Shown: piece by piece, positions 41,914 to 51,246 of the stretch | How positions within the stretch are numbered: the first letter of the stretch is position 1 | Layout of the letters: every line of letters begins with the position of its first letter | Source: Acidobacteriaceae bacterium | GTDB lineage: Bacteria > Acidobacteriota > Terriglobia > Terriglobales > Acidobacteriaceae | Direction of reading: 5' to 3' | Assembly: GCA_003131315.1 (NCBI GenBank) | Contig: PKUV01000165.1 | Coordinates: 1 to 64,000 of the forward strand | Length of the DNA stretch: 64,000 nucleotides | Translations under genes and position numbers: made by a program | Notes under the pieces: model-generated | Told to the model about the DNA's origin: nothing | What the model saw: the letters and a program-made list of their open reading frames with translations, nothing else | Database searches by the model: none

Positions 41914-43007
41914 TCGCGCTTGCGCTTGTGCTTCGGCGCCCGTGATTTCGGTGCGCGCGATGGCTTGGTGGTCGTAGTTCTTGGTGTGCGCGACGGCTTC
42001 GACGTCGACGAGTGCGCCGGTCTGGGTGAATGCGGTGCGTACGACGGCTTCCCGGAGTGCGATGGTCTGGGTGAGCGCGGAGCGTGCGACGGCTTCTCCG
42101 AGCGCGATGGCCTGGGTGAACGCGGTGCATGCGACGGCTTCTCCGCATGCGACGGCCTCTGCGGGCGCGGTGGTTTCGATGGGTTCGACGATTTCGGTAC
42201 GCGCGACAGCTTCGTGTTTACAGCCTTCGGTGCGCGCAGCGGAGTGGGCACGCTGGGCGGAAGGGAAATTTTCGGTCCCGACGCAGCGGATTTCAGCTTG
42301 GCTACTTCCAGTAGAGTAAGGTTGCGCCAATCTCCCGGCGGCACGTCGAGTTCGAGGGGGCCGTACTGCACGCGCCGGATTTTCTCCACGTGGTGCCCCA
42401 CTTCCTCAAACATTTTTCGGACCTGGCGGTTGCGGCCTTCAATGATGGTCACTTCGAGCCACGGGTTATCGCCTTCGCGGATCAGGCGAATCTTTGCCGG
42501 AGCGGTGCGCACGCGGCGGCCGCCTTTTTCGGCGATCGAAACTCCGCGGCGAAGCTTGTCGAGCTTTGCCTCGTCGGGCTGGCCGGCGACTTTCACGACG
42601 TAAGTCTTCGCCACGTTGGAAGCCGCTTTCATCAGAGCGTTGGCCAGTGCGCCGTCATTGGTCATCACCAGCAAACCCTCGCTTGCCCAGTCCAGCCGTC
42701 CCACGGGATACACGCGCCCTTTCACCTTGCGCACCAGGTCCATCACGGTGGGGCGCTTTTCCGGATCGCTGACCGTGGTCACGTATCCCTTGGGCTTGTT
42801 CAGCACGACGTAGGTGTAACGTTCGGGCCCCTGCAGCAGTTTGCCATCGACGCGGATGTGGTCGATTTCGGGATCCGCTTTGGTGCCGAGCTGCGTGACC
42901 ACCTGACCATTGACCAGCACGCGGCCGGAGGTGATCAGTTCTTCGGCTTTGCGGCGGGAAGCAACTCCGGCAGCAGCGATAATTTTTTGCAAGCGTTCGG
43001 CAGGCAT
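41910..43007 (-). CDS. rluB: Large-subunit rRNA pseudouridine synthase with basic repeat tail
   Basis: An S4 domain (residues 1-60; RLQKIIAAAGVASRRKAEELI) precedes the RsuA-type catalytic domain with the active-site Asp in GRLDWASEGLLVMTNDG and EGRNRQVRKMF. RluB modifies 23S rRNA U2605; RluE/F alternatives cannot be excluded. A C-terminal tail of about 120 residues is rich in Pro/Ser/Lys/Arg and contains a 13-residue unit EKPSHAPRSPRPS repeated three times with variation, encoded by tandem DNA repeats around 42040-42160. The tail resembles RNA-binding disordered regions. Confidence 0.9.
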   Translation of the reverse strand: MPAERLQKIIAAAGVASRRKAEELITSGRVLVNGQVVTQLGTKADPEIDHIRVDGKLLQGPERYTYVVLNKPKGYVTTVSDPEKRPTVMDLVRKVKGRVYPVGRLDWASEGLLVMTNDGALANALMKAASNVAKTYVVKVAGQPDEAKLDKLRRGVSIAEKGGRRVRTAPAKIRLIREGDNPWLEVTIIEGRNRQVRKMFEEVGHHVEKIRRVQYGPLELDVPPGDWRNLTLLEVAKLKSAASGPKISLPPSVPTPLRAPKAVNTKLSRVPKSSNPSKPPRPQRPSHAEKPSHAPRSPRPSRSEKPSHAPRSPRPSHSGKPSYAPHSPRPAHSSTSKPSRTPRTTTTKPSRAPKSRAPKHKRKRD

Positions 43008-43013
43008 GGATGG

Positions 43014-43772
43014 CTACTCCGATTTGGTGGCGGCTGGCGTTTCGGTTTCCTCTTCTTCGGTGGCGAGTTCGGGCTCGGCTGCCTCGGCGATTTCAGCGGT
43101 ACGTTCTGCTTCAGAAGCGGTTTCGGAAAAACCATCCTCTGTAGTTAACGGCAAACTTAGAGACTCTTCCGCAGGCGTGCCCTCGCCTGGAAGCAGGTCG
43201 CTCTGGAACGACTCCGCCAGCAATTTCTCGAATTCCTCCATGCTGGGCAACTCGTTGACGTCCTTAAGCCCGAAGCGCAGCAGAAATTCCTTGCTGGTCT
43301 TGTAGAGAATGGGGCGGCCGATTACGGCCTTTCTGCCCGCGGTCGTGATCAGCTTGCGGTCGAGCAGGGTGGCGATGACTCCGCCGGAATCGACGCCGCG
43401 GATTTCACTGATCTCGGGCACTGTGACCGGCTGCTTGTAGGCGACGACGGCAAGCGTTTCGAGCGCCGGAAGCGACAGCCGGAAAGGCGGTTTCAGGCTC
43501 TTGGCGAAGGCGCGCACCACATCGTGCTGCTCGGGCTTGGTGGACATGCGGTATCCGCCAGCAACCTGGCGGATTTCGATGCCGTGGGTTGCGCCGGAGT
43601 AATCCGCGATGAGTTCTTCGAGCGTGGCACGGATGCGCGATTTCATTTCCGCAGCGTCGATTCCCGGAGTTTCCGCGAGCAGAGACTCCTTCACCAGCGA
43701 AAGAATCTGGTCGAGCGAAATGGGCGTTTCCGCCGCGTAAATAATGGCTTCGAGTTGGGGTTTAAGACTCAT
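43014..43772 (-). CDS. scpB: Segregation and condensation protein B
   Basis: A 252-residue kleisin-interacting subunit of the SMC condensin complex. N-terminal KPQLEAIIYAAETPISLDQI and winged-helix parts with LPALETLAVVAYKQPVTVPEI and GRPILYKTSKEFLLRFGL are typical. The last 70 residues are acidic (Glu/Ala/Thr-rich), a variable tail seen in several homologues. It ends 7 bases before the rluB start; scpA lies upstream after a heptamer array. Confidence 0.95.
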   Translation of the reverse strand: MSLKPQLEAIIYAAETPISLDQILSLVKESLLAETPGIDAAEMKSRIRATLEELIADYSGATHGIEIRQVAGGYRMSTKPEQHDVVRAFAKSLKPPFRLSLPALETLAVVAYKQPVTVPEISEIRGVDSGGVIATLLDRKLITTAGRKAVIGRPILYKTSKEFLLRFGLKDVNELPSMEEFEKLLAESFQSDLLPGEGTPAEESLSLPLTTEDGFSETASEAERTAEIAEAAEPELATEEEETETPAATKSE

Positions 43773-43776
43773 AAGT

Positions 43777-43889
43777 CAGTTGGCAGTTGGCAGTTGGCAG
43801 TTGGCAGTTGGCAGTTGGCAGTGGCCAGTGGATGATTCTTCACTCCGCTGGTTTCACTGGCAACTGGTCACTGGCAACTGGCAACTGCC
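43777..43889. repeat. Heptanucleotide array (site 10), scpA-scpB spacer
   Basis: Left arm 43777-43830: six copies of ttggcag and then tggccag. Right arm 43852-43889: ctggcaa, ctggtca, ctggcaa, ctggcaa, ctgcc. This is the most regular array in the window. The arms are complementary. It lies in the 120-base gap between co-directional scpA and scpB, which usually overlap. Confidence 0.85.
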
Positions 43890-43893
43890 TTTC

Positions 43894-44790
43894 TCATCTC
43901 CAATCATCGCGCACGGCAGCGTGCTCGGTCATTACTTCTTCGAAGTGGGAATGCTTGCGCACCAGCACTTCGCCGAAGACGTGGTCCTGCCGCACTTGGA
44001 TCGCCTGCAAGCGGACCAGTTCGAGCAACGCCAGAAACATGCAGACCAGCGCCGGTCGCGACGGCACATTGCGCAGCATCTGCTTCAGCCGAATGGGGCG
44101 ATCTTCGAGGGTGAGCCGGCGGTGCAGGTATTGGATCATCTGGCCGACGGTTACGGTTTCTTCGTCCACTTCCAGGATGGGCCGGGTGCGCGCACGGTCC
44201 AGAATCTGCTGGAAGGTCCTGACAAGGTCAATCACATCGGCGGCGAGTTCGGGCTCGGTACCCTCGGCGTCCATGAACTCTCGGATCGCGGGATTGCTCA
44301 GCACCGCATCTTCAATCTGCTGTTTCTGCAAAAGCATTTGTGCCGCGGATTTGAACTTTTCGTGCTCGAGCAGGCGGTTGACGAGTTCGTTGCGGGGGTC
44401 TTCCTGCGCGTCGGCGGCAGCGAGCGGATCGCGTGGCAGCAACATTTTCGACTTGATGTGAATCAGCACCGCTGCCATGTAGATGAACTCGGAGGCGACG
44501 TTCACGTCGAGTTCGCGTATGCGCTCGACATAAGTGAGGTACTGCGCCGTGATCTTGGCGATCGGAATGTCGTAGATGTTGATGTCCTGCTTGCGGACCA
44601 GGTCCAGCAGCAGGTCGAGCGGGCCTTCGTAGATTTCGCCGAGCGCGATGGCGAACGGAAAATCGCTGGTATCTTCTTTGACTGACTTGCCCTGAGCGGA
44701 CTTGCTCGCAGCCGACACGGGCGGAACCGCGCCGTGGCCAGAAGCCTCGACTGGAGCCTGTTCTGATACGGGTTGGGACAAATCCGTCAC
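43894..44790 (-). CDS. scpA: Segregation and condensation protein A
   Basis: A 298-residue kleisin subunit of condensin. DFPFAIALGEIYEGPLDLLLDLVRKQ and NIYDIPIAKITAQYL are diagnostic, as is the C-terminal winged helix with RPALVCMFLALLELVRL. An unstructured N-terminal 35 residues (Gly/Ala/Ser) precede the fold. Overlaps the trpS stop by 4 bases. Confidence 0.94.
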   Translation of the reverse strand: MTDLSQPVSEQAPVEASGHGAVPPVSAASKSAQGKSVKEDTSDFPFAIALGEIYEGPLDLLLDLVRKQDINIYDIPIAKITAQYLTYVERIRELDVNVASEFIYMAAVLIHIKSKMLLPRDPLAAADAQEDPRNELVNRLLEHEKFKSAAQMLLQKQQIEDAVLSNPAIREFMDAEGTEPELAADVIDLVRTFQQILDRARTRPILEVDEETVTVGQMIQYLHRRLTLEDRPIRLKQMLRNVPSRPALVCMFLALLELVRLQAIQVRQDHVFGEVLVRKHSHFEEVMTEHAAVRDDWR

Positions 44791-45905
44791 TTCGTGGAAT
44801 CCTTCACCGGCTCATAGTTCGGACTGTCGTTCGGACTATAGTCCAGCCCCATCGCCTTGCGGACTTCGTCCATCGTGGCGCCTGCGATATCACGAGCGCG
44901 GGCCGAGCCAGCTTCCAGAATATCCCAGGCGAGGCGTGGATTGTCCTCGTATTTTTTCCGGCGCTCCTGCATGGGGTTGAGGATCTTTACGATGGCATCG
45001 GCGGCCCAGCTCTTGCACTCGATGCAGCCGATTCCGGCCGACCGGCAGCCTTCGTATACCTTCGCGATCGTCTCTTGGTCGCTGAATATCTTGTGCAGGT
45101 CGCCCACGGGACACACGTCGGGATTGCCGCGATCGGTGCGCCGCACGCGGGCAGGATCGGTGACCATCGTCTTCAGTTTTTGCCGCACCACAGGCTCGGG
45201 ATCGGTCAGCATCACGGCGTTCCCGTAGGATTTCGACATCTTGCGGCCGTCGGTGCCGGGCAGGCGGGGTGCGGGCGTGAGCAGGGCCGCCGGTTCGGGG
45301 AAACAAAATCCTGAACCTGCAGAACCCGACAAACCTCCCGAAGCCAGCGAACCAGGTCCGTACAATCCGCGCATCTTGGTGTAGAAGCCGTTGAACCGCC
45401 GCGCGATTTCACGAGTCAACTCCACGTGCGCCACCTGGTCTTCGCCGACGGGGACGACGTCCGCCTTGTAGATCAGAATATCCGCCGATTGCAGGACGGG
45501 ATAACCAAGAAACCCGTACGTGCCCAGGTCTTTCTCCTTGATGTTTTCCTTCTGCTCTTTGTACGTCGGGACGCGTTCCAGCCAGCCGAGGGGAGTGATC
45601 ATCGAAAGCAGCAGGTGCAATTCCGCATGCGCCGGCACATGCGACTGGATGAACATCACGCACTTCGCGGGATCAAGCCCAGCCGCCAGCCAATCCAGCA
45701 GCACCTCGACCGAGTTTTCTTTCAGACGCGACGTGTCGGCGTAGTCGGTGGTCAGCGCGTGCCAGTCGGCGATAAAGAAGAAGCAGTCATACTGCTCCTG
45801 CATGCGGACCCAGTTTTCGAGCGCACCAACGTAGTTTCCCAGGTGCAGCTTGCCGGTCGAGCGCATTCCGCTCAGCACACGTTTCTTGGTTGAAGGAGTT
45901 GCCAT
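44787..45905 (-). CDS. trpS: Tryptophanyl-tRNA synthetase
   Basis: A class I synthetase of 372 residues. The HIGH-type motif is HLGN (residues 21-24, in STGKLHLGNYVGAL), and KMSKS is in GRKMSKSYGNAV near residue 222. The stretch of about 25 residues before FPEPAALLT (GLYGPGSLASGGLSGSAGSG) is a Gly/Ser-rich insertion compared with the usual short link. It precedes scpA in the operon with a 4-base overlap. Confidence 0.95.
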   Translation of the reverse strand: MATPSTKKRVLSGMRSTGKLHLGNYVGALENWVRMQEQYDCFFFIADWHALTTDYADTSRLKENSVEVLLDWLAAGLDPAKCVMFIQSHVPAHAELHLLLSMITPLGWLERVPTYKEQKENIKEKDLGTYGFLGYPVLQSADILIYKADVVPVGEDQVAHVELTREIARRFNGFYTKMRGLYGPGSLASGGLSGSAGSGFCFPEPAALLTPAPRLPGTDGRKMSKSYGNAVMLTDPEPVVRQKLKTMVTDPARVRRTDRGNPDVCPVGDLHKIFSDQETIAKVYEGCRSAGIGCIECKSWAADAIVKILNPMQERRKKYEDNPRLAWDILEAGSARARDIAGATMDEVRKAMGLDYSPNDSPNYEPVKDSTK

Positions 45906-46589
45906 TCAGAATTTCACCAGGATCGAGAGGTAGAAGTGAACAAACGGGCGGAGCAAGCTGCTGAGCAGCCCTCCGCCCAGATACACCAGTGCCAGCAGTG
46001 CGAAGATACCGATGCGGTCGTACACCATTCGCACTGGCTCCGGCAAAAAATGCCGCAGCACGTGGCTGCCATCGAGCGGCGGGACGGGGATCAGGTTAAA
46101 AACCGCCAGCACGATGTTGATGAACATGAGTTCAAACAGGAGCACAGCGACCGGCGCCAGCGCCCAATCGGAAGCGGCGCCGTCGCCTCCCGCCACCAAT
46201 CCCATGACCAGAGTGTGTCCGGAGGCCGATGAAAGCGAGATGCCGCCAAGCAGCAGAAGCGCGCCAGTGGCGACGATGAAATTGCTGACTGGACCCGCCA
46301 CTGAGGTCAGAATGTCGTCCATCATGGGATGGCGAAAATTCCGCGGGTCCACTGGTGTGGGCTTCGCCCAGCCGAGCAACGGTATGCCGCTGATGGCCGC
46401 GACGAGCGGCAGTACGATCGTGCCAATCGGATCGATGTGGCGAATCGGATTCAGCGACACGCGTCCCAACATGCGAGCCGTGGGATCGCCACAGCGTGAC
46501 GCGGTCCAGGCATGGGCGGACTCGTGCACGCTGATCGCAAACAGGAACGCGATCATCTGATAAAGGATTTCAACGATTCTCGGCGTCAT
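45906..46589 (-). CDS. Site-2 protease family (M50) membrane metalloprotease
   Basis: 227 residues with four or five membrane segments. Zinc motif HESAHAW near residue 22, and the second metal-binding motif NLIPVPPLDGSHVL near residue 165. It is a short YwhC/FtsH-independent S2P-like family with no PDZ domain. The substrate is unknown. First gene of a likely operon with trpS-scpA-scpB-rluB; the trpS ATG begins at the base after its stop codon. Confidence 0.88.
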   Translation of the reverse strand: MTPRIVEILYQMIAFLFAISVHESAHAWTASRCGDPTARMLGRVSLNPIRHIDPIGTIVLPLVAAISGIPLLGWAKPTPVDPRNFRHPMMDDILTSVAGPVSNFIVATGALLLLGGISLSSASGHTLVMGLVAGGDGAASDWALAPVAVLLFELMFINIVLAVFNLIPVPPLDGSHVLRHFLPEPVRMVYDRIGIFALLALVYLGGGLLSSLLRPFVHFYLSILVKF

Positions 46590-46687
46590 TGGTGAACCCT
46601 GATTCTAGCAAAGCCCGGAAATTGCAGAGGTTAAGAAGTCAGATTGCAGAAGTAAAACCAAGGTTGCGGGGATTGAAACGTAGGGAT

Positions 46688-47950
46688 CTATTGGCCGGCG
46701 CGCATGGGCGAGACGAGCAGGTGGCCGCCGGCTCGTTTTTTGCTGTCGCCCTTGTCGTGCTGGTAGAGCAGCGAGAGGGCGCCTTCGGCGGACGTGGTCG
46801 CGCCGGCGAGTTCCGCGGCCAGACCCTGATAGGAGCGGCCGATTTCGTGATGGCCCTGCTCGGCCACCGGGCTGCCCTTGTCAATCGCGGGTCCAATGAC
46901 CTGGAAATTGTTGGGCACCTTCCAGAGCACCTTACAGTTGGTAGCTTTCTCGACATCCTCGTCGGTGAAGCCGGGAATCTTCTTGTAACGGTTGATCACG
47001 ATCCGCAGGCGATCGCGGCCCGCTCCTTCCTGCAGGAACGCGCGAATCCGGCCAGCGCTCCAGAGCGAAACGACATCGGTCTGCGTGACCAGCAGCACGG
47101 CGTTAGAGAGGTCGCAGATCATTTGCATCGTGCCATCCATCCGGCCTGAGCAATCGAGCACGACGAAGTGATACTGGTTTACCAGCAGGTCGAAGAGGCG
47201 AGCCAGTTCCGACGCGGTCGGGACACTGTTGTGCGGTTGCTGAGCGCCGGCTAGCAGATGAAGGCCATTGCGATATGGGGTCATCAGGCCATCGAGCAGC
47301 GAACCGTCCATGCGATGCAGGTTCTGCAACGCATCGATCAGCGTGAATTGAGGCCGCAGATTCAGTTGCAGGGCAGCGTGGCCGATAGGAGCGAAATCCA
47401 CCAGCACCACGCGCCCGTGCGCCTCCTGCAACGCGACGGCGGTATTCACCGCAGTGGTGGTGGCGCCAGCTCCGCCCTTGGCGTTCAGAAAAGTGAGGAC
47501 GCGGGCCTTACTGGCACTGCGCTGCGCACGGCTCAATGTGGCCGAGAAGCGAGTGAAGGCTTCGATCAAGGCTTCGCGGCTGGCGGCATGATCCAGAAAC
47601 TCACGCGCGCCGGCTCGCATGGCGGAAACAATGTTCGTGGGCTGGTTCATTTCGCCCACGGCAAAAATTGTGACTTCGGGAATGCTGGCGTGGATCAGTT
47701 CGATGGTGCGGATGGCTCGCTGCGGATTCTGGGGATCGATACTCACCAGGACGACTTCGGCGCGCTGATCCTGCAATTGACGCAACACGGCATCGCTCGG
47801 CCCCGGAGGGAAACCGACATGGCTCAATACGGTTCGCGCCAGATTGGTGCTCTCCACCCGGCTATTCAGTACGACGGATTGTTCGCGGTCCTCGGTAAGG
47901 AGGGCGACGGCGATTCCGGGCATGACTCGATTCTCAGTGTTCATTGTCAT
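46688..47950 (-). CDS. CpaE/TadZ-like MinD-family ATPase
   Basis: 420 residues. The N-terminal 140 residues resemble a receiver-like domain (LVSIDPQNPQRAIRTIELIHAS) with AMRAGAREFLDHAAS. The MinD/ParA ATPase domain has the deviant Walker A NAKGGAGATTTAVN near residue 170, and a DVVSL/INRYKKIPGF part. CpaE/TadZ position Flp/Tad pili at the pole, but no tad genes are nearby. ATG 47950 was taken as start (GGAAG upstream); 47944 is equally possible. Confidence 0.82.
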   Translation of the reverse strand: MTMNTENRVMPGIAVALLTEDREQSVVLNSRVESTNLARTVLSHVGFPPGPSDAVLRQLQDQRAEVVLVSIDPQNPQRAIRTIELIHASIPEVTIFAVGEMNQPTNIVSAMRAGAREFLDHAASREALIEAFTRFSATLSRAQRSASKARVLTFLNAKGGAGATTTAVNTAVALQEAHGRVVLVDFAPIGHAALQLNLRPQFTLIDALQNLHRMDGSLLDGLMTPYRNGLHLLAGAQQPHNSVPTASELARLFDLLVNQYHFVVLDCSGRMDGTMQMICDLSNAVLLVTQTDVVSLWSAGRIRAFLQEGAGRDRLRIVINRYKKIPGFTDEDVEKATNCKVLWKVPNNFQVIGPAIDKGSPVAEQGHHEIGRSYQGLAAELAGATTSAEGALSLLYQHDKGDSKKRAGGHLLVSPMRAGQ

Positions 47951-48118
47951 GCTACGAACTTCCAGCGCCGAGGCCAAATGACCTTCGTAATCGAAGGGGA
48001 ACCTCAGACGAGGCGGCAGGTCGCCAGCGGGTCTTCAATCAGGGTAAAAATCCCGCCAGACTGCTGGTTTACCTAATTGTAAGGCAAAGGCCCAGGGCTT
48101 GAAAAGACACAGAAGTTC

Positions 48119-48517
48119 TCAGCGCGGTACCGGGCCGGAACTCGCTCCAGCGGCACTCGCGGCCGAAACTCGCACGAATTGAGCGACTGGCTCGTTAGAG
48201 GGTAAGTACTGATAGGAATCGAGTTGCACGGCGATCCCGTTTCGTTGACCGGCCGGGGAAGCCGAGGCGCGCAACACCCGCCCACGACACCGAACAGGCA
48301 TGTTTTCCCCCAAGGTGATTTCGGAGGGCATGGTAAAAGTCAATTCCACGACCGCCCCTTCCGGTAGCGCCGTCTCGGCATAAAAGAAAATTCCACGACC
48401 ACTCAAGTCCTGAGTAAATCCGGGCACAGTCCGTCCATCGAAGTGAACCGCTAACGGCAGGTGCACTTCGAAACGCTGCGCGCCTCGGCGTTCAAGACGA
48501 TTAGGATCTGTGCTCAT
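48119..48517 (-). CDS. PilZ-domain protein
   Basis: 132 residues. The PilZ signature parts RRGAQRFEV and DLSGRGIFF (D/N-x-S-x-x-G) suggest c-di-GMP binding, although the first motif RxxxR is only partly canonical (R-R-G-A-Q-R). It is a stand-alone PilZ likely to act as an adaptor in motility or attachment. It is 160 bases upstream of the CpaE-like gene on the same strand. Confidence 0.85.
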   Translation of the reverse strand: MSTDPNRLERRGAQRFEVHLPLAVHFDGRTVPGFTQDLSGRGIFFYAETALPEGAVVELTFTMPSEITLGENMPVRCRGRVLRASASPAGQRNGIAVQLDSYQYLPSNEPVAQFVRVSAASAAGASSGPVPR

Positions 48518-48636
48518 CGTTCATCCTTCCCCGATCCAGCTCTCTCGGATCGGTGAACCTCAACTCTATCGCGGATCGGACCGGCGGGGAAGTTCCAAGT
48601 CGGTCACGTCCCAGAGCTGTGGAAATCCGCTGAATC

Positions 48637-48698
48637 ATTGAGACATTGATTCATTGACTCAATGTCTCAATGAATCAATGATTCAATGTCTCAATCAC
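48637..48698. repeat. Heptanucleotide array (site 11)
   Basis: Units such as tgattca, ttgactc, aatgtct, caatgaa, tcaatga, ttcaatg, tctcaat. The sequence is close to self-complementary (attcattg / caatgaat), so it can fold into one long hairpin. A+T-rich, unlike the other arrays. Confidence 0.7.
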
Positions 48699-48763
48699 GT
48701 TTCTCATCTTCCTGCCGGTTGCCGTCATCCCCAAGATGTGAAAAAGTTCTAGAAGAGTGACGA

Positions 48764-50110
48764 GTGACCGAAGATAAAAATTCCGCCACGGCTGAAGAAG
48801 CGGCTGCGATAGCAGCGCGCCTTCCGAAATGGGCCACAACCCTGCGCGCCTTGCGCCACCGCAATTTCCAACTCTTCTTCAGCGGACAACTTATTTCTCT
48901 CATCGGCACCTGGATGCAGACCGTGGCCCAGGCGTGGCTCGTCTACCGCTTGACGAAATCTGCCCTGTTGCTCGGTTCTGTCGGATTTGCCAGCCAGATC
49001 CCTGTCTTCCTCATCGCTCCCTTCGGAGGGATTACCGCCGACCGCGTTAACCGCCAGCGGTTGGTGATTGCCACTCAGATCTCTGCCATGATCTTGGCGG
49101 GGATTCTAGCTTGGCTCTGTTTGAGCGGGCGCGTCCAGGTGTGGCACATCTTCGTGCTCGCGGCCCTGCTCGGGGTGGTGAACGCGTTCGATATTCCCGG
49201 CCGGCAGGCCTTCCTCGTCGACATGGTTGGCAAGGAGGACCTGATGAACGCCATCGCGCTGAATTCCTCGATGTTCAATGGCGCGCGCGTCATCGGCCCG
49301 GCAATAGCCGGAATTTTGGTGGCGCGAATCGGCGAAGGCTGGTGCTTTGCCGCCAATTCAATTAGCTACATCGCCGTGATCACCGGCCTGTTGCTGATGA
49401 AGGTGCACTGCGCCCCGCGTGCGAGCAAGCATTCGCCGATTGAAGACATCATCGAAGGTTTTCGCTGGGTCAACCAGACGCGGATCATTCGCGCGCTGCT
49501 TTTGATGATCGGCCTGGTGAGCCTGGTCGGTATGCCCTACACCGTGCTGATGCCGGTCTTCGCCGACAAAATCCTGCACGGCGGCGCGCGTGGCCTCGGC
49601 ATCCTGATGGGCGCTACCGGCGTAGGCGCTCTGTTCGGCGCCTTGACGCTGGCCGCTAAGACTGGAATAAAAGGGCTCGGGCGTTGGGTGGCAATCAGCT
49701 GCGCGAGCTTTGGGATCAGCCTGTTTCTTTTTTCGTTCTCGACTTCATTCTGGTTGTCAGCCGCGTTCCTGTTGCCCGCCGGTTATTCGATGATGTTGCA
49801 GATGGCGTGCTCGAACACGCTGATCCAGACCATGGTTCCCGACCAACTGCGCGGCCGCGTCATGTCCGTTTATTCGATGATGTTCATGGGCATGGCTCCC
49901 TTCGGAGCTTTCTTTGGCGGAGCGCTAGCCCACCGCATGGGTGCACCCTTCACGGTTGCCGTCGGAGGAGTGGCCTGCGTCATCGGCGCGATCTGGTTCG
50001 GACGCGCCCTGCCCGAACTCCGCATCGAAGCCCGGCGCCTCATCATCGCCCAGGGCTTGGCCGGAGGCGAACCCGTTCAGGAACTGGACGCGCAGCCGGT
50101 GGAAGAGTGA
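48764..50110 (+). CDS. MFS transporter (EntS/DHA3-like exporter)
   Basis: 448 residues with about 12 hydrophobic segments. It starts at GTG 48764. N-terminal LRALRHRNFQLFFSGQLISLIGTWMQ and AWLVYRLTKSALLLGSVGFA, and the cytoplasmic-loop motif GGITADRVNRQRL, fit the DHA3 subfamily that includes the enterobactin exporter EntS. Substrate unknown. Stand-alone. Confidence 0.87.
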   Translation: MTEDKNSATAEEAAAIAARLPKWATTLRALRHRNFQLFFSGQLISLIGTWMQTVAQAWLVYRLTKSALLLGSVGFASQIPVFLIAPFGGITADRVNRQRLVIATQISAMILAGILAWLCLSGRVQVWHIFVLAALLGVVNAFDIPGRQAFLVDMVGKEDLMNAIALNSSMFNGARVIGPAIAGILVARIGEGWCFAANSISYIAVITGLLLMKVHCAPRASKHSPIEDIIEGFRWVNQTRIIRALLLMIGLVSLVGMPYTVLMPVFADKILHGGARGLGILMGATGVGALFGALTLAAKTGIKGLGRWVAISCASFGISLFLFSFSTSFWLSAAFLLPAGYSMMLQMACSNTLIQTMVPDQLRGRVMSVYSMMFMGMAPFGAFFGGALAHRMGAPFTVAVGGVACVIGAIWFGRALPELRIEARRLIIAQGLAGGEPVQELDAQPVEE

Positions 50111-50114
50111 CATA

Positions 50115-50280
50115 TAGCGTGTTTCATAAACGGTTCTTTGAAGGGGCGCGGCTTCACAGATTGCTGAAAGACTCGATTTTGTTCTTGCTTTTGGGTGGCG
50201 CAGCGGTTCACCGCTGCGATCACTGGCTCGTTTTCAGCGACGGCTTCAGCCGTGCCGCTGCGATGTCGGGCCACTCAGTT
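50115..50280. mobile_element. MITE-like element fragment, copy D
   Basis: Begins agcgtgtttcataaacgg then tttgaaggggcgcggcttca, which equals the right end of copy B read on the other strand. The remainder differs and the other terminus is missing. Further hairpins (gcagcggttcaccgctgc; cgacggcttcagccg) follow up to the stop codon of the next minus-strand gene. Confidence 0.55.
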
Positions 50281-50952
50281 GATGGTGCTTGGTCTGTTTG
50301 CCTGATGTTCTGCCTCTTTCGTCTTGAAGTATGCGCTGTCAGTAACGATCACTAGAACTCCCATGTCCCCGTATCGGAAATCTCTGATCTCGCTGGCTTC
50401 AACCTTCACGTTATTTGCGTTCCACGTAGCCTTACGTTGGTGTAAGGTAGCCCCGAAGCCGTTCTGTTTTGTATCTATGCTCATCGTAGGCTCTACCCCT
50501 CCAAGCTCCTTATTGATGTCGGTCACGACATCTTCAAGCCGAGTACCTTGTTTCAGGTCAAATACTATCGAGACTAATTTTGAATCACGAAACGTCACCT
50601 GTCCTACGCCTATTTCCCTGTAGCCTATTTCGCTGGCGTAACGAGCACCGACCTCAACTTCCCTTCCGTCGAGAGCTTGCTCCACCTTCTTGCAACCTTC
50701 CACGTCCGACGACTGAGTGATCGCCTTGATATCGCCGATGTTGTGTTGTGCCTTGTCGTATGCTTTCAAAACCTTCGGGTCACTGAGGTAATCCTTACAG
50801 TACCGTGTAGTCAGCAATCCGTTCTGCGCCATCGTTGCGATTGAAAAGAACTCTTGAGCAGTCTCACCTATTTTGTGCCGCTTGAATGTCTGACTTGAAG
50901 CAGCGGAGCAAGCGAGGACTATGCAAAGGGCCAGCGAGACAGAGATTCTCAT
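50275..50952 (-). CDS. Exported protein of unknown function
   Basis: 225 residues with a signal peptide (MRISVSLALCIVLACSAASS) at ATG 50952, preceded by GGAGG. The mature part is beta-rich in its second half (VGQVTFRDSKLVSIVFDLKQG; RYGDMGVLVIVTD). No known domain recognised. Its last codons overlap the end of the MITE fragment. Confidence 0.65.
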   Translation of the reverse strand: MRISVSLALCIVLACSAASSQTFKRHKIGETAQEFFSIATMAQNGLLTTRYCKDYLSDPKVLKAYDKAQHNIGDIKAITQSSDVEGCKKVEQALDGREVEVGARYASEIGYREIGVGQVTFRDSKLVSIVFDLKQGTRLEDVVTDINKELGGVEPTMSIDTKQNGFGATLHQRKATWNANNVKVEASEIRDFRYGDMGVLVIVTDSAYFKTKEAEHQANRPSTIN

Positions 50953-51246
50953 TTGATCCTCCGAAAGGTCGATGATGTCAGGAAAGGTCAAACTAGTCGG
51001 TGATTGAGGTCACTTCCGACAGTGCGAAAAGAGTGAGGGCTACGAAATGCCCACTGGTCAATCCTTCCCTGTCAACGCTGGTCATGTTCCACTCGTGCGC
51101 GGTCACGCTAGTCATCTGATAACGCTTGAGAACTGGTTAGAACTTCGGCCCGTGATGGTTTCCCATTTTACGTGCGTCTGCCCACGGAGGGTGGCCCAGG
51201 TAACCTCAGGTGGGCCGGGGTGCGGCACCCTGCGCTTGAGTCTGGC

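Noticed and set aside
43777-43889. Short direct repeats considered as a CRISPR array
   Set aside because: Units are 7 bp and directly adjacent, with no 25-40 bp repeats, spacers or cas genes.
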